Of a DNA stretch of 64,000 bases, positions 1 through 9,032 are shown in pieces. The DNA is from Ralstonia soli (GTDB taxonomy: Bacteria; Pseudomonadota; Gammaproteobacteria; Burkholderiales; Burkholderiaceae). Numbering within the stretch: the stretch's first letter is position 1; each line of letters opens with the position of its first letter. The stretch covers positions 186,001 through 250,000 of the forward strand of contig NZ_JAMXHT010000002.1 of the NCBI RefSeq assembly GCF_023955655.1. The letters are read 5' to 3'. Below the pieces are notes generated by a model. It searched no databases and had not been told where the DNA came from. It saw nothing but the letters and a program-made list of their open reading frames with translations. The position numbers were made by a program, and so were the translations under genes.

Positions 1-966
1 CTTGCAGGCGGGTCTTGCCTGGCCAGCGGTCTCGATGGCGGTAACCACGCCAACCTCTTCGGTGCCGCTGCCGCAGAAGCTGATCGAGATGCCGAGCGTA
101 TGCGCCGCAAGTTCGACGAACTCCCGCACGCTGTGTTGCACGCCGCTGGCGATGACATAGTCCTCGGGTTGCGGCTGCTGCAGCATCAGCCATTGCATCT
201 CGACATAGTCGCGCGCGTGTCCCCAATCCCGCAGCGCAGACAGGTTGCCCAGGTACAGCGTGTCCTGCAGACCGAGCGCGATGCGCGCGAGTGCACGCGT
301 GATCTTGCGCGTGACGAAGGTCTCGCCGCGGATGGGGCTCTCGTGATTGAACAGGATGCCGTTGCACGCGTACATGCCGTACGCCTCGCGATAGTTCACG
401 GTGATCCAGTACGCGTACAGCTTGGCCGCCGCGTAGGGGCTGCGCGGATAGAAAGGTGTCGATTCCTTCTGCGGAATCTCCTGCACGAGCCCGTAGAGCT
501 CGGATGTCGAGGCCTGATAGAAGCGTGTGGTGCGCTCCATGCCCAGGATGCGCAGCGCTTCCAGCATGCGCAGCGTACCGAGCGCATCGGTATTGGCCGT
601 GTATTCCGGTTCTTCGAACGACACCTGCACGTGGCTTTGCGCGGCCAGGTTGTAGACCTCGTCGGGCTGCGACTGCTGCACGATGCGCATCAGGCTTGCC
701 GTATCGGTCATGTCGCCGTGGTGAAGGAACAGACGGCGATCGGGCTGCTGCGGATCCTCGTACAGATGGTCGATGCGCTCGGTGTTGAACTGCGAGCTGC
801 GGCGCTTGATGCCGTGGACTTCATAGCCCTTGTCGAGCAGAAGCTCGCACAGATAGGCGCCGTCCTGACCGGTGATGCCGGTGATCAGCGCCCGCCGGGG
901 GCGCGCGTTGTGCGTCAAGTCTGCTTCGCCGAGTTTGCTCACCGGTTGGAGGTCGTAGGCACCCAT
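1..966 (-). CDS. gmd: GDP-mannose 4,6-dehydratase (3' end outside window)
   Basis: The enzyme converts GDP-D-mannose to GDP-4-keto-6-deoxymannose, the first step to GDP-fucose or GDP-rhamnose for surface polysaccharide, in the cytosol. Reading leftwards from the ATG at 966, the protein has a short N-terminal extension, then the Rossmann motif [12 protein letters not shown], the family sequence [46 protein letters not shown] and the catalytic [12 protein letters not shown] (Tyr-x3-Lys), then [20 protein letters not shown]. All are diagnostic of the extended short-chain dehydrogenase Gmd. About 320 residues are present and the reading frame is open at base 1, so only the C-terminus is missing. 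It lies 225 bp downstream of a LuxR-type regulator gene on the same strand. The identity is very likely. Confidence 0.93.
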   Translation of the reverse strand, partial: MGAYDLQPVSKLGEADLTHNARPRRALITGITGQDGAYLCELLLDKGYEVHGIKRRSSQFNTERIDHLYEDPQQPDRRLFLHHGDMTDTASLMRIVQQSQPDEVYNLAAQSHVQVSFEEPEYTANTDALGTLRMLEALRILGMERTTRFYQASTSELYGLVQEIPQKESTPFYPRSPYAAAKLYAYWITVNYREAYGMYACNGILFNHESPIRGETFVTRKITRALARIALGLQDTLYLGNLSALRDWGHARDYVEMQWLMLQQPQPEDYVIASGVQHSVREFVELAAHTLGISISFCGSGTEEVGVVTAIETAGQARPACK

Positions 967-1191
967 TTCGTCCGTCGCTCCTGGCTTGTGTGTCCGCAAG
1001 CTGCACGTTGTTGACGTTGCGCGCCCCAGGCGGGGCGTGCATACCCGTCAGGCGACTGTATGCCGTGATGCCGCATGGCACTGTTGGATAGCCCACAGAG
1101 AGACTGGCTTGAGAGACGTCGGCACCGGCACGGACCGGCGTCGCAGTGAAGGCGGTGCGTTGGCGGGCGTGCAAGGACGCCCGCGTGAGGA

Positions 1192-2115
1192 TCAGAGCGA
1201 GGCGGAACCTACGCCGGATGGGTAGTGCGGCTCGTCCCGGCAGACTGCCTGATTGCGAGCCGGCGGCTCGTCACCGCTGACCCACTCGAACGTTGCGCCG
1301 CGCTGAAGCGCGGCGTAGACCGCCTCGCCTTTGTTCCGCACTTTCAGCCGTGCGTACAGCGTGCAGGCATGGCTCTTGACCGTGGCCACGGAGATATTGA
1401 GCATGCGGCTGACCGTCTTGATCGGATAGCCGCGCGCCAGCAGCACCAGCACTTCGTATTGACGCGGCGTGATCTGCAGCATCTCAGCCTCGGCATAATT
1501 CGGCTCCTCCCCGGGCTGGGGCGGGGCCGCCGCGGGTGGCATAGACATCGGCTGCCCGGGGCGAAGGCGGGTGAGGTCGTGCACCGCCACCGTGGAGCGC
1601 ATGGCCCTCGCACACGTGCTGGGCGAAGCCGGTTCCTGCACGGATAGCGAGGGTGGCAACGCAGTTGCCGAGGCCAACGATTGCGTTGCAGGCATGGCCG
1701 AGCGCGATGCCGAAGGCGTGGTGCCGACTGCGCCGACGAAGGTCAGGCCCTGCACGCTGGAGATTACCAACCGGATGGCGGCTTCGATCACCGCGAGCGA
1801 GGCAGACAAGGGCAAGCAGCCGCAAATGCCGCGCGCTGCGTCAGGGCTGGGCACGTGCACCGGCAGCGTATCGGCCAGCATCAAGATGCGTTGCGGTGCC
1901 AGGTGCTCGCGTGCCTGCTCAAGCTGGGCCCAGCCTGAGGCCGTGTCGGCCGGCATGCCAAACACCAGCAACTCAGCGTTTCGGTGTGGGACTTCGAGCC
2001 GGGCAACCTCGGCCGGCGACATCGCCAGCACGTATTCGAACTCCTCAATGGTTTGGAGCATCTGCAAAAGCCCCAGCCGGAGCAGAGGATGCTCCTCGAT
2101 CAGCAAGGCGTTCAT
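1192..2115 (-). CDS. LuxR/NarL-type transcriptional regulator with degenerate receiver
   Basis: This 307-residue DNA-binding regulator has two domains. Residues 1-115 have the shape of a response-regulator receiver (LLIEEHPLLRLGLLQML). The phosphoacceptor position in the normal LLDLSMP context is Val51 (ELLVFGMP), and the conserved Lys of GYLLKDA is replaced in GCLPLSAS, so ordinary phosphorylation is unlikely. A proline/alanine-rich linker (about 120-215) joins a C-terminal LuxR helix-turn-helix (ITPRQYEVLVLLARGYPIKTVSRML then ISVATVKSHACTLYARL). The nearest downstream gene is gmd, so a role in polysaccharide or surface control is possible but only inferred from position. The region upstream is long and AT-richer, consistent with a complex promoter. 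Confidence 0.85.
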   Translation of the reverse strand: MNALLIEEHPLLRLGLLQMLQTIEEFEYVLAMSPAEVARLEVPHRNAELLVFGMPADTASGWAQLEQAREHLAPQRILMLADTLPVHVPSPDAARGICGCLPLSASLAVIEAAIRLVISSVQGLTFVGAVGTTPSASRSAMPATQSLASATALPPSLSVQEPASPSTCARAMRSTVAVHDLTRLRPGQPMSMPPAAAPPQPGEEPNYAEAEMLQITPRQYEVLVLLARGYPIKTVSRMLNISVATVKSHACTLYARLKVRNKGEAVYAALQRGATFEWVSGDEPPARNQAVCRDEPHYPSGVGSASL

Positions 2116-2865
2116 TCTTCTTCACTCCCCGTTCGTGGACGAGCTGCGGGACGCTTTGCGTGTGGGTGTGAATGCTGCGTCAGGACAGGCGGCACCTCCT
2201 CGGCGGTGCCGTGATACTGCGTCAGCTCCCGTGCTTCCGTGTCAGTGGATGTCCAAGAGTGGGATGGACTTGCTCGCGCGACCAGAAGGATGACCCGAAC
2301 CAAACCCGAAGAAAAAATCTCGCTCCAGAATGGAGCTTAAAACCATCTTATGGGCTGGTTGGTTTGAATTCAAGCGACCGTATTTGCCCCAGCTGTGGGC
2401 GGAGAAAAAGCCCTACCTCATATTCTCTAAGCGGATCGTTCATTGGCGGAAAAAAAGCGCGCACGGCCTTCATATAGGCTGCGCGGCGAGGGTTTCATGG
2501 ATGATGCACTGACACTCCTCACATGTTTCACGCGTGCAACCTATTGGAATGAAAGCAGGCCGCCGAGTATTAAAAATTCATCCGCTTGGGGGATGAGATT
2601 AAAGAAACATCGTGTGGCATGGCGCAATAGTGAAACCAAAAAGAAAGGGCTTTTTATTGCGCGGGTGATGCAGCGATCCGGCACGAATCCGTCTGACTCG
2701 TGCAAATGGATGAGTGCATTGCTGTTCTTTAGCAGGAGGGGCGCCATGTTGCCGTGACGCCTGCCGCGTAGGTTCCCACCACCCTCCGGTGGATGTAGGC
2801 GCGCATCTGCGGGCCCGGTTCATTCTTGCGCGCGATACGCCCTCGCGGCCAGCCCCCGTAATCCG
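2116..2865. other. 750-bp gene-free, AT-richer intergenic region
   Basis: No convincing gene is visible between the LuxR-type regulator start (2115) and the MscS stop (2866). Short open frames exist but have no family resemblance or codon bias. The segment from about 2290 to 2720 is clearly richer in A and T than its surroundings (A-runs near 2310, 2450 and 2640), which fits a large promoter region for the regulator or a decayed or acquired piece. A small stem CCACC-CTCC-GGTGG lies near 2780. Nothing else is assigned. Confidence 0.5.
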
Positions 2866-3993
2866 TCAGGCATTGGCGCGCAGGCGCTGCGAGCCTTCTG
2901 TCTGTTTTCTGCCCGCCACGTCTTCCGGCTCGACGGGTTCGCCATCGCGGCGCACCAGTTGGATGGTGCGGGTGGGCAGTGCGAACGATGTGCCCAGGTT
3001 CTCCAACCCTTCCAGGATCGTCAGGTTGATGCGTTGCTGGATATCCATGTAGAGGTTGAAGTCGGGATCGGTCACGAAGTACACCACCTCGAAGTTCAGT
3101 GCGTTCTCGCCAAACTCTTTGAAGTGCGCACGATCGAAGCGCGTATTGCCGGCGGCTTCCACCGCGTGGCGAACGATGTCCGGAATTTTCTGCAACTGCG
3201 CCGCACGCGCATCGTAGGTCACGCCGAAGTTAAAGACGATACGTCGTTCCGACATTCTTTTGTAATTGTGGATCGTGCTCTTGAGCAGCGCCGTGTTGGA
3301 CGCGACGATCTCTTCGCCTGACAGGCTGCGGATGCGCGTGGTCTTCAGTCCCACGTGCTGCACCGTGCCGGCAATCGATTCGAACACGATGAAGTCGCCA
3401 ATCTCGAACGGTTTGTCCAAGCCGATGGCGAGCGAGGCAAACAAGTCGCTGAGGATGTTCTGCACCGCCAGCGCCACGGCCACGCCCCCAACACCCAGGC
3501 TGGCGACAAAGGCCGTGATGTTCACGCCCACGTTGGCCAGGATGGCGAGCAGCAGCATCGACCACAGCGCAAACCGCAGTACCCAGGCCGTCATCGACGT
3601 GATCACGGGGTTACGTGTGGCGTGGCTCTGTGCCGAGAGCCGATCGCGTGCCCACAGCTTCACGCCGCGGTTGAGCCACAGCGCAATCTGAAAGCCGATG
3701 ATGACGAACCAGATGTGATCCAGCTTGTTGGCAATGCGGGTGGGCAGTTCGATGAAGTACGAGCCGGCCAGCAGCGCGGCCAGTGCGATGAACAGCGGAT
3801 GTGTATCGCGCAGCACTGCCGTGACAAGAATGTCGAAGCGATGGCCGGTGCGACGGGCACGCGCATCGAGCCGGCTGCAGATCAGGCGCAGCACGCTCGA
3901 CAGCGCGGCATACGCAGCGATGACGGTTAGCGCTGCCGCAGCCCAATCGCGGGCCGGTACGCGCAGGAAGGTGTGGGCGTGGAGCCACTCCAT
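2866..3993 (-). CDS. MscS-family mechanosensitive ion channel
   Basis: This is an inner-membrane channel of about 375 residues that releases solutes on hypo-osmotic shock. Hydrophobic helices lie near residues 20-40, 70-90, 100-120 and 135-160. They are followed by the MscS pore helix and beta domain: ITAFVASLGVGGVAVALAVQ, NILSDLFASLAIGLDKPFEI and GDFIVFESIAGTVQHVGLKT, then TRIRSLSGEEIVASNTALL. The start at 3993 (ATG GAG TGG) is preferred because GGAG lies seven bases before it; upstream in-frame ATGs at 3999 and 4026 lack a well-spaced site. It is the small MscS/YnaI-like type rather than the large MscK type. The diguanylate cyclase gene on the same strand ends 52 bp before this start. Confidence 0.88.
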   Translation of the reverse strand: MEWLHAHTFLRVPARDWAAAALTVIAAYAALSSVLRLICSRLDARARRTGHRFDILVTAVLRDTHPLFIALAALLAGSYFIELPTRIANKLDHIWFVIIGFQIALWLNRGVKLWARDRLSAQSHATRNPVITSMTAWVLRFALWSMLLLAILANVGVNITAFVASLGVGGVAVALAVQNILSDLFASLAIGLDKPFEIGDFIVFESIAGTVQHVGLKTTRIRSLSGEEIVASNTALLKSTIHNYKRMSERRIVFNFGVTYDARAAQLQKIPDIVRHAVEAAGNTRFDRAHFKEFGENALNFEVVYFVTDPDFNLYMDIQQRINLTILEGLENLGTSFALPTRTIQLVRRDGEPVEPEDVAGRKQTEGSQRLRANA

Positions 3994-4045
3994 GGGCATC
4001 TCCGTGCAAGAACACGGATGCTGCACCGCACATAACGTGCCTGGC

Positions 4046-5146
4046 CTACTGGCGCGTCTGCTCCGCGCCCTGCAGATCCGCAGGCACGCACACGCGGTTG
4101 CGGCCCCGGCGCTTGGCTTCCATCAGCCCGATGTCGGCATCGGCCAAGAGGCGCGCAAGGTCCTGCGTCGGGCGCAGCGGCGCCGCCCCCACGCTGACCG
4201 TCAATGGGCCCACCGGTGTTTGCGTGTCGGCCACCGCAGTCTTGAGCCGTTCGACCACCGCAAGCGCATCGACCAGGCCGCAGGCTGGCAGCAGCACGGC
4301 AAATTCATCACCGCCGAGCCGGCCGAATAGATCATGCGGGCGCAGCACGCGCGCCAGCGCCTCGGACAGCGCGACGAGCGCTTCGTCGCCCGCCGCATGC
4401 CCCCAGGTGTCGTTGATGGACTTGAAGTGATCCACGTCGAGGTACAGCGCACAGAGCGGCTCGGCGTGGTGCTGGGCACGCTCCACGGCAAAGCTGCCGA
4501 GTTCAAAGAAACGCTGGCGCGCGAGCATGCCGGTCAGGTGGTCGGTGTTGGCGCGGTCGGCCAGGCTGCGCTCGGCCGCAAAGTGCCGCGCCATGGCACG
4601 CAACAGGTAGCGGTGGATGACGGCGGCCGCCGCAATGCAGATGGGCAGATACAGCATGAGCCCCAGCCAACCGTGGTGGACCGTGGTGACGGCGTCGGGC
4701 GCAAGGAGAAGCGCGGTAACGGGCCCGGCAATACACAGGCTCATCGCTAGGCAGAAATCACGCCGCGTGAGCCATGCCGGGCTGGTGGCGAGCGGCATCA
4801 GGTAGAACGCCGGCAGCACCCATTCCAGGCCGGCCTGATAACCGAATGCGATGATGGCCACCTCTTCGGCCAGCAGGTGGGTGAGCGCCAATGGCCCCCA
4901 CAGACCGGTATGCCGGTGCCGTTGCGCGGTCAGCACGATGGCCACCAGCAGCACGAGCAGTGCAAGCAACGGTGCGGGCTGATGCAACAACCCGACTGAC
5001 CAGCCCAGCGCGATCGCAAAGCCGTAGCCGAGCACGCCGCATTTGCTCAGCGCCAGGATCATCGGCACGAAGTGGCGCGCCTGGTAGTCGCGCGAAGGCG
5101 TACGTGCGTCGGGCAGGTCGGAGGGGGATCGGAAATTCGCGCTCAA
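4046..5146 (-). CDS. Membrane-anchored diguanylate cyclase (GGDEF)
   Basis: The protein makes cyclic di-GMP from two GTP. The N-terminal half has about six hydrophobic segments (ILALSKCGVLGYGFAIALGW through LMLYLPICIAAAAVIHRYLL). The C-terminal half is a GGDEF domain: NTDHLTGMLARQRFF, LYLDVDHFKSINDTWGHAAG, the intact active site RLGGDEFAVLLP, then LLADADIGLMEAKRRGRNRV. No EAL domain is present. The start is uncertain. The frame is open to an ATG at 5302, but the extra N-terminus looks non-coding. A TTG at 5146 (LSANFRS...) keeps the juxtamembrane segment, while the ATG at 5062 begins exactly at the first helix. None has a strong ribosome binding site. Confidence 0.85.
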   Translation of the reverse strand: MSANFRSPSDLPDARTPSRDYQARHFVPMILALSKCGVLGYGFAIALGWSVGLLHQPAPLLALLVLLVAIVLTAQRHRHTGLWGPLALTHLLAEEVAIIAFGYQAGLEWVLPAFYLMPLATSPAWLTRRDFCLAMSLCIAGPVTALLLAPDAVTTVHHGWLGLMLYLPICIAAAAVIHRYLLRAMARHFAAERSLADRANTDHLTGMLARQRFFELGSFAVERAQHHAEPLCALYLDVDHFKSINDTWGHAAGDEALVALSEALARVLRPHDLFGRLGGDEFAVLLPACGLVDALAVVERLKTAVADTQTPVGPLTVSVGAAPLRPTQDLARLLADADIGLMEAKRRGRNRVCVPADLQGAEQTRQ

Positions 5147-5449
5147 GGCAGGCAGAGGGGGGCCTTCTGGCGCGACGGAATGATGCGGGCGCGGGCAAGG
5201 CCGAATTGCGCAGCAAAGAGCACATTCTAATCGGGCGCGCCCGCTGTGCACGGATTTTTTGCACAGAGGGAGCGGCTGCCACCTGCCACCGCGGCCCGGC
5301 ATAGGTCATGTCCGAGGGGCTTTCCTGGTCACATCGCTCCACACATTTAAGGTAAAGCTCAGTCCATTGCGGTAGATTTCGGCGTTTGCCGGCGCCGATG
5401 TTTGAAGCGCCGGCTGTTCGTTTACCGTCGACCCGCGAGATTGCCGCGC

Positions 5450-6127
5450 ATGAACGCCATCCTCCTCATCGAAGACGACTTGCCGCTGGGCACCGCGCTG
5501 GCGCGCGCCCTGCGTCAGGCCGGTTACAACGCGACCTGGGTGCGCCGCCTGGTCGATGCGCAGAAGTGGATGACCACCAACACCTTCGAGGCCATCGTGC
5601 TCGACCTCGGCTTGCCCGACGGCGAGGGGCACGTGTTCCTGGAAGAACTGCGTGCCGCGCACAGCGACGTGCCGGTCATCATTGCGAGTGCGCGCGATGC
5701 ATTGTCGGAACGCCTCAAGGGGCTGGACGCCGGTGCGGACGACTTTCTCGTCAAACCGTTTCCGGTGGATGAGTTGATCGCCCGCCTGCGCGCGGTGTTG
5801 CGCCGCCATGCGGGGCAGAGCACGAACCAGTGGAACGTCGGCAACCTGGTCGTGGAGCCTTCGCAGAAGCGCGTGACGCAAGACGGCCAGATCATCGAGC
5901 TGACCCCGCGCGAATACCAACTGCTGCTCGAACTCGTGCGCCGTGCCCACCGGTGGGTCCCGCGCGAAACGCTCATGGACGCGCTCTACCGCGAAGGTGA
6001 CAGCGTCAGCGCCAACGCGCTCGAAGTCGTCATCCACCATCTGCGCCGCAAGCTCGGCAACGAGACCATCCAGACCATTCGCGGCGTTGGCTACATGGTC
6101 GGCGGCAATCGCGGGGGCAGCCAATGA
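5450..6127 (+). CDS. OmpR/PhoB-type response regulator
   Basis: A 225-residue two-component response regulator. The receiver has the acidic pair IEDD at the N-terminus, phosphoacceptor Asp52 (IVLDLGLPDGEG), the Thr/Ser position in VIIASARD and Lys102 (DDFLVKPFPVDEL). A winged-helix DNA-binding domain follows (ELTPREYQLLLELVRRAHRW, NALEVVIHHLRRKLG, IQTIRGVGYMVGG). The start ATG at 5450 fits the receiver's first strand; an upstream in-frame ATG at 5402 would add 16 non-conserved residues. The stop overlaps the start of the histidine kinase gene (ATGA at 6124), so the two are translationally coupled. Overall resemblance is to the QseB/TctD/PmrA class; the signal is unknown. Confidence 0.92.
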   Translation: MNAILLIEDDLPLGTALARALRQAGYNATWVRRLVDAQKWMTTNTFEAIVLDLGLPDGEGHVFLEELRAAHSDVPVIIASARDALSERLKGLDAGADDFLVKPFPVDELIARLRAVLRRHAGQSTNQWNVGNLVVEPSQKRVTQDGQIIELTPREYQLLLELVRRAHRWVPRETLMDALYREGDSVSANALEVVIHHLRRKLGNETIQTIRGVGYMVGGNRGGSQ

Positions 6128-7626
6128 AGCTGGCGGTTCCGGCCATCCTGCGGGTTCGCTCGCTGTCGTTCCGCATGTATGTGCTGATTCTGCTGGCGCT
6201 CGTGTTGATGCTGCTGGTGCAGCTCGTCATCGCGCATCTGGAAATTTCCCGCACCAACAGCCGCCAGGTGGTGAGCGATCTGCGTATGTCCGCGCAGGCC
6301 TATGCCGACCTCACCGCGCTCAACATGGGCGACGTGCCGCGCCGCGAAGAATTCCTGCGCCGCCTCACCGACATCAAGCTGGGCCTGTCGTTGCCCAACA
6401 TCCTGCCCGGCGAATTCCGCTACGTGCTGTGCGACCGCGCCGGCCATGTCATCACGGCGTTCCCGGGCGCGCCCACCATGCCATGCGGCAAGGCGCACGA
6501 CGCCGTGGTCGAGATCATGCTTGAGGGCAAACCGTGGCGCAGCTATACGGTCGACAGCATCGACGGCAAGCTATCGGCCACCGTGGCGCAGCCGCTGGCC
6601 GCGTATGAGCGCGCCATTCGCGACCTTTTCCAGGAAGTGGCAATTGCGCTGGCCATTCTGGCGATCGCGCTGATGGTGATGGTCGGCTGGGCCGCGCATC
6701 AGGGCCTCAAGCCGCTGCGCACGCTCACACGGCAGGTCGAGTCGCGCGATTCTGCCGATCTCGACCCCGTGCAAAGCGTGGAGCATGCTGAGCTGAAGCC
6801 GCTGGTCGACGCCCTGAACGGCCTATTCGCACGCGTGCGCCGCAGCATTGAAGCCGATCGGCGTTTTTTTGCCGATGCCGCGCATGAACTGCGTACGCCG
6901 TTGGCGGCCATTCAGGCGCAGGCCTATGTTGTGTCGCACTCCGATAGCGAGGACGACCGTTCGACCGCGCTGCGCGAGTTCGATCGCGGCATCTCGCGTG
7001 CGACGCAGTCCCTGGCCAAGCTGCTCGCCATTGCGCGGCTCGACGCACGCCGTGTCGAAGCGCAACTGGCACAGGGCGCGCTGTCCGACTTGGCCGGCTG
7101 TGCGCGCAGTGGCGTGATCCAGCAGGCTTCGCGCGCGGAGCGTCGCAACATCACGCTGTCGTACGAGGGGGCCAATCAGGCGTGGGTCGCGGTGTCCCAC
7201 GAGGATGCCGCCACGCTGGTGGAAAACGTGCTCGACAATGCCGTGCGCGAAACGCCCAACGGTGGCGAGGTGCGCGTGGCCGTGAAGCGGATCGAGCCGG
7301 GCAAGGATGGCGCGACGGTGCCGATGGTCGAACTGCGTATTGAAGACACCGGCCCAGGCATCCCGCCTGACGAACGCGAGCGCGTGTTCGAGCGTTTCTA
7401 CCGGCCGCGCGAGAGCCAGTCGCAGGGCAGTGGCCTGGGGCTGGCCATCGTGCGCCGCATCGTCGAGCTGGGGAACGGCTCGGTCGCCATCGAAGACGGT
7501 CTGCCTCATGCAGGCGGCAGGGGGTGCGCGATCGTGATTCGCCTGCCGGCGCTGGATGCCGCGCCCGAGCTGATCGAGCCCGACGACGTTCCGCCGGGCA
7601 TGGCCGATACCCCACGCAGCCACTGA
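6124..7626 (+). CDS. Sensor histidine kinase (two TM, partner of upstream regulator)
   Basis: A 500-residue inner-membrane sensor kinase. The first transmembrane helix lies at about 17-38 and the second at about 172-190; the roughly 130-residue periplasmic part contains two Cys (in VLCDRAGH and MPCGKAH). After a HAMP-like linker comes the H-box FFADAAHELRTPLAAIQ, with phosphorylated His254. The ATP-binding part follows: LVENVLDNAVRETPNGG (N-box), IEDTGPGIPPDERERVFERF and GSGLGLAIVRRIVELG. It overlaps the response regulator by four bases, so they form a cognate pair. It resembles the QseC/TctE class. The downstream neighbour is convergent. Confidence 0.92.
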   Translation: MKLAVPAILRVRSLSFRMYVLILLALVLMLLVQLVIAHLEISRTNSRQVVSDLRMSAQAYADLTALNMGDVPRREEFLRRLTDIKLGLSLPNILPGEFRYVLCDRAGHVITAFPGAPTMPCGKAHDAVVEIMLEGKPWRSYTVDSIDGKLSATVAQPLAAYERAIRDLFQEVAIALAILAIALMVMVGWAAHQGLKPLRTLTRQVESRDSADLDPVQSVEHAELKPLVDALNGLFARVRRSIEADRRFFADAAHELRTPLAAIQAQAYVVSHSDSEDDRSTALREFDRGISRATQSLAKLLAIARLDARRVEAQLAQGALSDLAGCARSGVIQQASRAERRNITLSYEGANQAWVAVSHEDAATLVENVLDNAVRETPNGGEVRVAVKRIEPGKDGATVPMVELRIEDTGPGIPPDERERVFERFYRPRESQSQGSGLGLAIVRRIVELGNGSVAIEDGLPHAGGRGCAIVIRLPALDAAPELIEPDDVPPGMADTPRSH

Positions 7627-7651
7627 CTCATACCGCCCTGTCGGTCGTCGA

Positions 7652-8263
7652 TCAGTAGCCGACTGTGAAGCGCTGGCGCGGGTGCGCCGGCGTTTCGGTT
7701 TCATCCAGGAAGGCGATGGCGAAGTCTTCCATCGATACCCAGCTCTTGCCGTTGGCATCGACCAGCAGCGTGTCCTTGCCGACGCGGAAGTGCCCCGTGC
7801 GCTCGCCCGGCTCGAAGATGGCCGACGGCGATACGAACGTCCAGTTCAGTTCCGTTTCCCCCCGCAGTGCGTTGAGGAAGTCGCGGCCGGCCGAGGCTTC
7901 GGCAAAGTATTCCTTCGGAAACTGCGGCGTATCGATCAGCGCCTTGCCGGGGGCAACCTCCAGGCTGCCTGCGCCGCCCACCACCAGCAGGCGCGACACA
8001 CCGGCTTTCTTCACCGCACTGACGATCTGCTCGGCAGTTGCCTGCTGGAAGCGCACCGTGCTGTAAGCCACATCGTTGCCTGCCAGCGCGGCGGCCAGCG
8101 CCGCCTGGTCTGCCACATCGACATCCTTGGCAGTCAGGCCGGCACGTGCCGGCAGCTTGGACGCGGTGCGCGCAATGGCCGTCACCTGATGGCCGCGGCG
8201 CAGCGCTTCGTCGATCAGGCGGGTACCCACGCGCCCCGTGGCGCCGATGATTGCGATCTTCAT
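7652..8263 (-). CDS. NAD(P)-dependent reductase, YwnB/NmrA-like
   Basis: A 203-residue atypical short-chain dehydrogenase. The N-terminal dinucleotide-binding motif is IAIIGATGRVGTRLIDEALR, followed by RGHQVTAIART. Later sequence includes VVGGAGSLEVAPG and TFVSPSAIFEPGERTGHFRV, as in the COG2910 putative NADH-flavin reductase group. There is no YxxxK catalytic pair, so the reaction is unknown. The start at 8263 has AGGAG nine bases upstream. It lies directly downstream of an Rrf2-type regulator on the same strand. The same pairing is known for ywnA-ywnB of Bacillus, which suggests local control by that regulator. Confidence 0.85.
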   Translation of the reverse strand: MKIAIIGATGRVGTRLIDEALRRGHQVTAIARTASKLPARAGLTAKDVDVADQAALAAALAGNDVAYSTVRFQQATAEQIVSAVKKAGVSRLLVVGGAGSLEVAPGKALIDTPQFPKEYFAEASAGRDFLNALRGETELNWTFVSPSAIFEPGERTGHFRVGKDTLLVDANGKSWVSMEDFAIAFLDETETPAHPRQRFTVGY

Positions 8264-8302
8264 GGTCAAACTCCTATGGAATGGTTTGAGTTGTTGAAAC
8301 GG

Positions 8303-8321
8303 AACTGTAATTATTTCAGTT
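8303..8321. promoter_or_regulatory. Candidate Rrf2 operator before the reductase gene
   Basis: AACTG and CAGTT form perfect inverted half-sites separated by nine bases, in an AT-rich stretch 40 bp upstream of the reductase start. The left half extends to AACTGTAATTATTT. A near-identical left half, AACTGTAACTAGTG, occurs upstream of the adjacent Rrf2-type gene. The shared sequence suggests one regulator acts on both promoters. This is inferred from pattern only. Confidence 0.5.
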
Positions 8322-8353
8322 ACATATAAGGGCAAAAAAAACGCACCGAGATC

Positions 8354-8791
8354 CTACGCCCTACGGCGACGGCGCTGCGCGTGTCCTACTTCACCGAGGA
8401 TGCTCGCGATGGTTTGCGCGGCGAGTTCCGCTTCCAGCGCGGCCTGGGCCCGCTCGGTCACGCGCTCCAGCACACCGGTGATCTCACGGCCGACGGTGCA
8501 TGCGGGGTTTGGCGCATTGGGCGGCAAGGCGATCAGTACCGGAGATTCCACCGTGCGAAACACATCGAGCAGCGTGATGCGATCGGCCGGCCGTGCCAGC
8601 GTTGCGCCGCCCGTCACCCCCATCTGCGAGGTTACGAAGCCCGCGTCAGCCAATTGCGCCACCAGGCGGCGAATCAGTGCCGGGTTGGTCCCCACGCTGC
8701 CGGCTATGAGCGACGATGGCACCGGCCCTTCCGCACTGGCGAGCAGGGTCAGGATGTGCACGGCGACGGCGAAGCGGCTACTGGTAGACAT
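8354..8791 (-). CDS. Rrf2-family transcriptional regulator (YwnA-like)
   Basis: A 145-residue winged-helix repressor. The N-terminal domain reads SSRFAVAVHILTLLASAEG then PVPSSLIAGSVGTNPALIRR (recognition helix) and VTGGATLARPADRITLLDVF, typical of Rrf2. Only one Cys is present (ACTVG), so the three-Cys iron-sulfur site of IscR/NsrR is absent and a cluster-sensing role is unlikely. The C-terminus is arginine-rich. Candidate operators lie just upstream of this gene and upstream of the reductase, which it probably represses together with itself. Confidence 0.88.
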   Translation of the reverse strand: MSTSSRFAVAVHILTLLASAEGPVPSSLIAGSVGTNPALIRRLVAQLADAGFVTSQMGVTGGATLARPADRITLLDVFRTVESPVLIALPPNAPNPACTVGREITGVLERVTERAQAALEAELAAQTIASILGEVGHAQRRRRRA

Positions 8792-8803
8792 GGTGATCGA
8801 CGT

Positions 8804-8830
8804 AAACTGTAACTAGTGTAGGAACAGTTT
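8804..8830. promoter_or_regulatory. Candidate Rrf2 autoregulatory operator
   Basis: AAACTGT and ACAGTTT are perfect inverted seven-base half-sites separated by 13 bases, starting 13 bp upstream of the Rrf2-type start codon. The left half continues as AACTGTAACTAGTG, matching the site before the reductase. The site probably overlaps the Rrf2 promoter, which suggests autorepression. Confidence 0.5.
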
Positions 8831-8944
8831 GCGTTGCAGTCAACCCGCTGAGTGTCGTCCGGCTCCGAAGTCAGCCGCGGCCGCCGGCCGATGCTGAAAC
8901 GCACGCTTTACGTCCCAGTTATTCGTACTCTTACGTCCCCGAGG

Positions 8945-9008
8945 GGGGAGGGAATACCCTGTCTTTCCATTCTTTGTCATCATTGCATAACATTATCATT
9001 GTGTTCTA
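8945..9008 (+). promoter_or_regulatory. Regulon element copy A (promoter of the first PhyH gene)
   Basis: First of six copies of the shared promoter element. It has the palindrome core AGGG-AATA-CCCT (8949-8960), TTGTCA at 8974-8979 and GTTCTA at 9003-9008, with a start codon 24 bases later. This copy differs from the others: the palindrome arms are short, the T-tract is weak, and palindrome centre to TTGTCA is 19.5 bp, about one helical turn less than the usual 28.5. The gene to its left (Rrf2-type) is divergent, so this palindrome cannot be the terminator of an upstream plus-strand gene. Confidence 0.7.
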
Positions 9009-9032
9009 CAAGAGACGAAGGTGAGAAACCCC

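Noticed and set aside
2443-2757. Plus-strand open frame of 104 codons in the AT-richer gap
   Set aside because: No homology-like pattern, no ribosome binding site and codon use unlike the neighbours.
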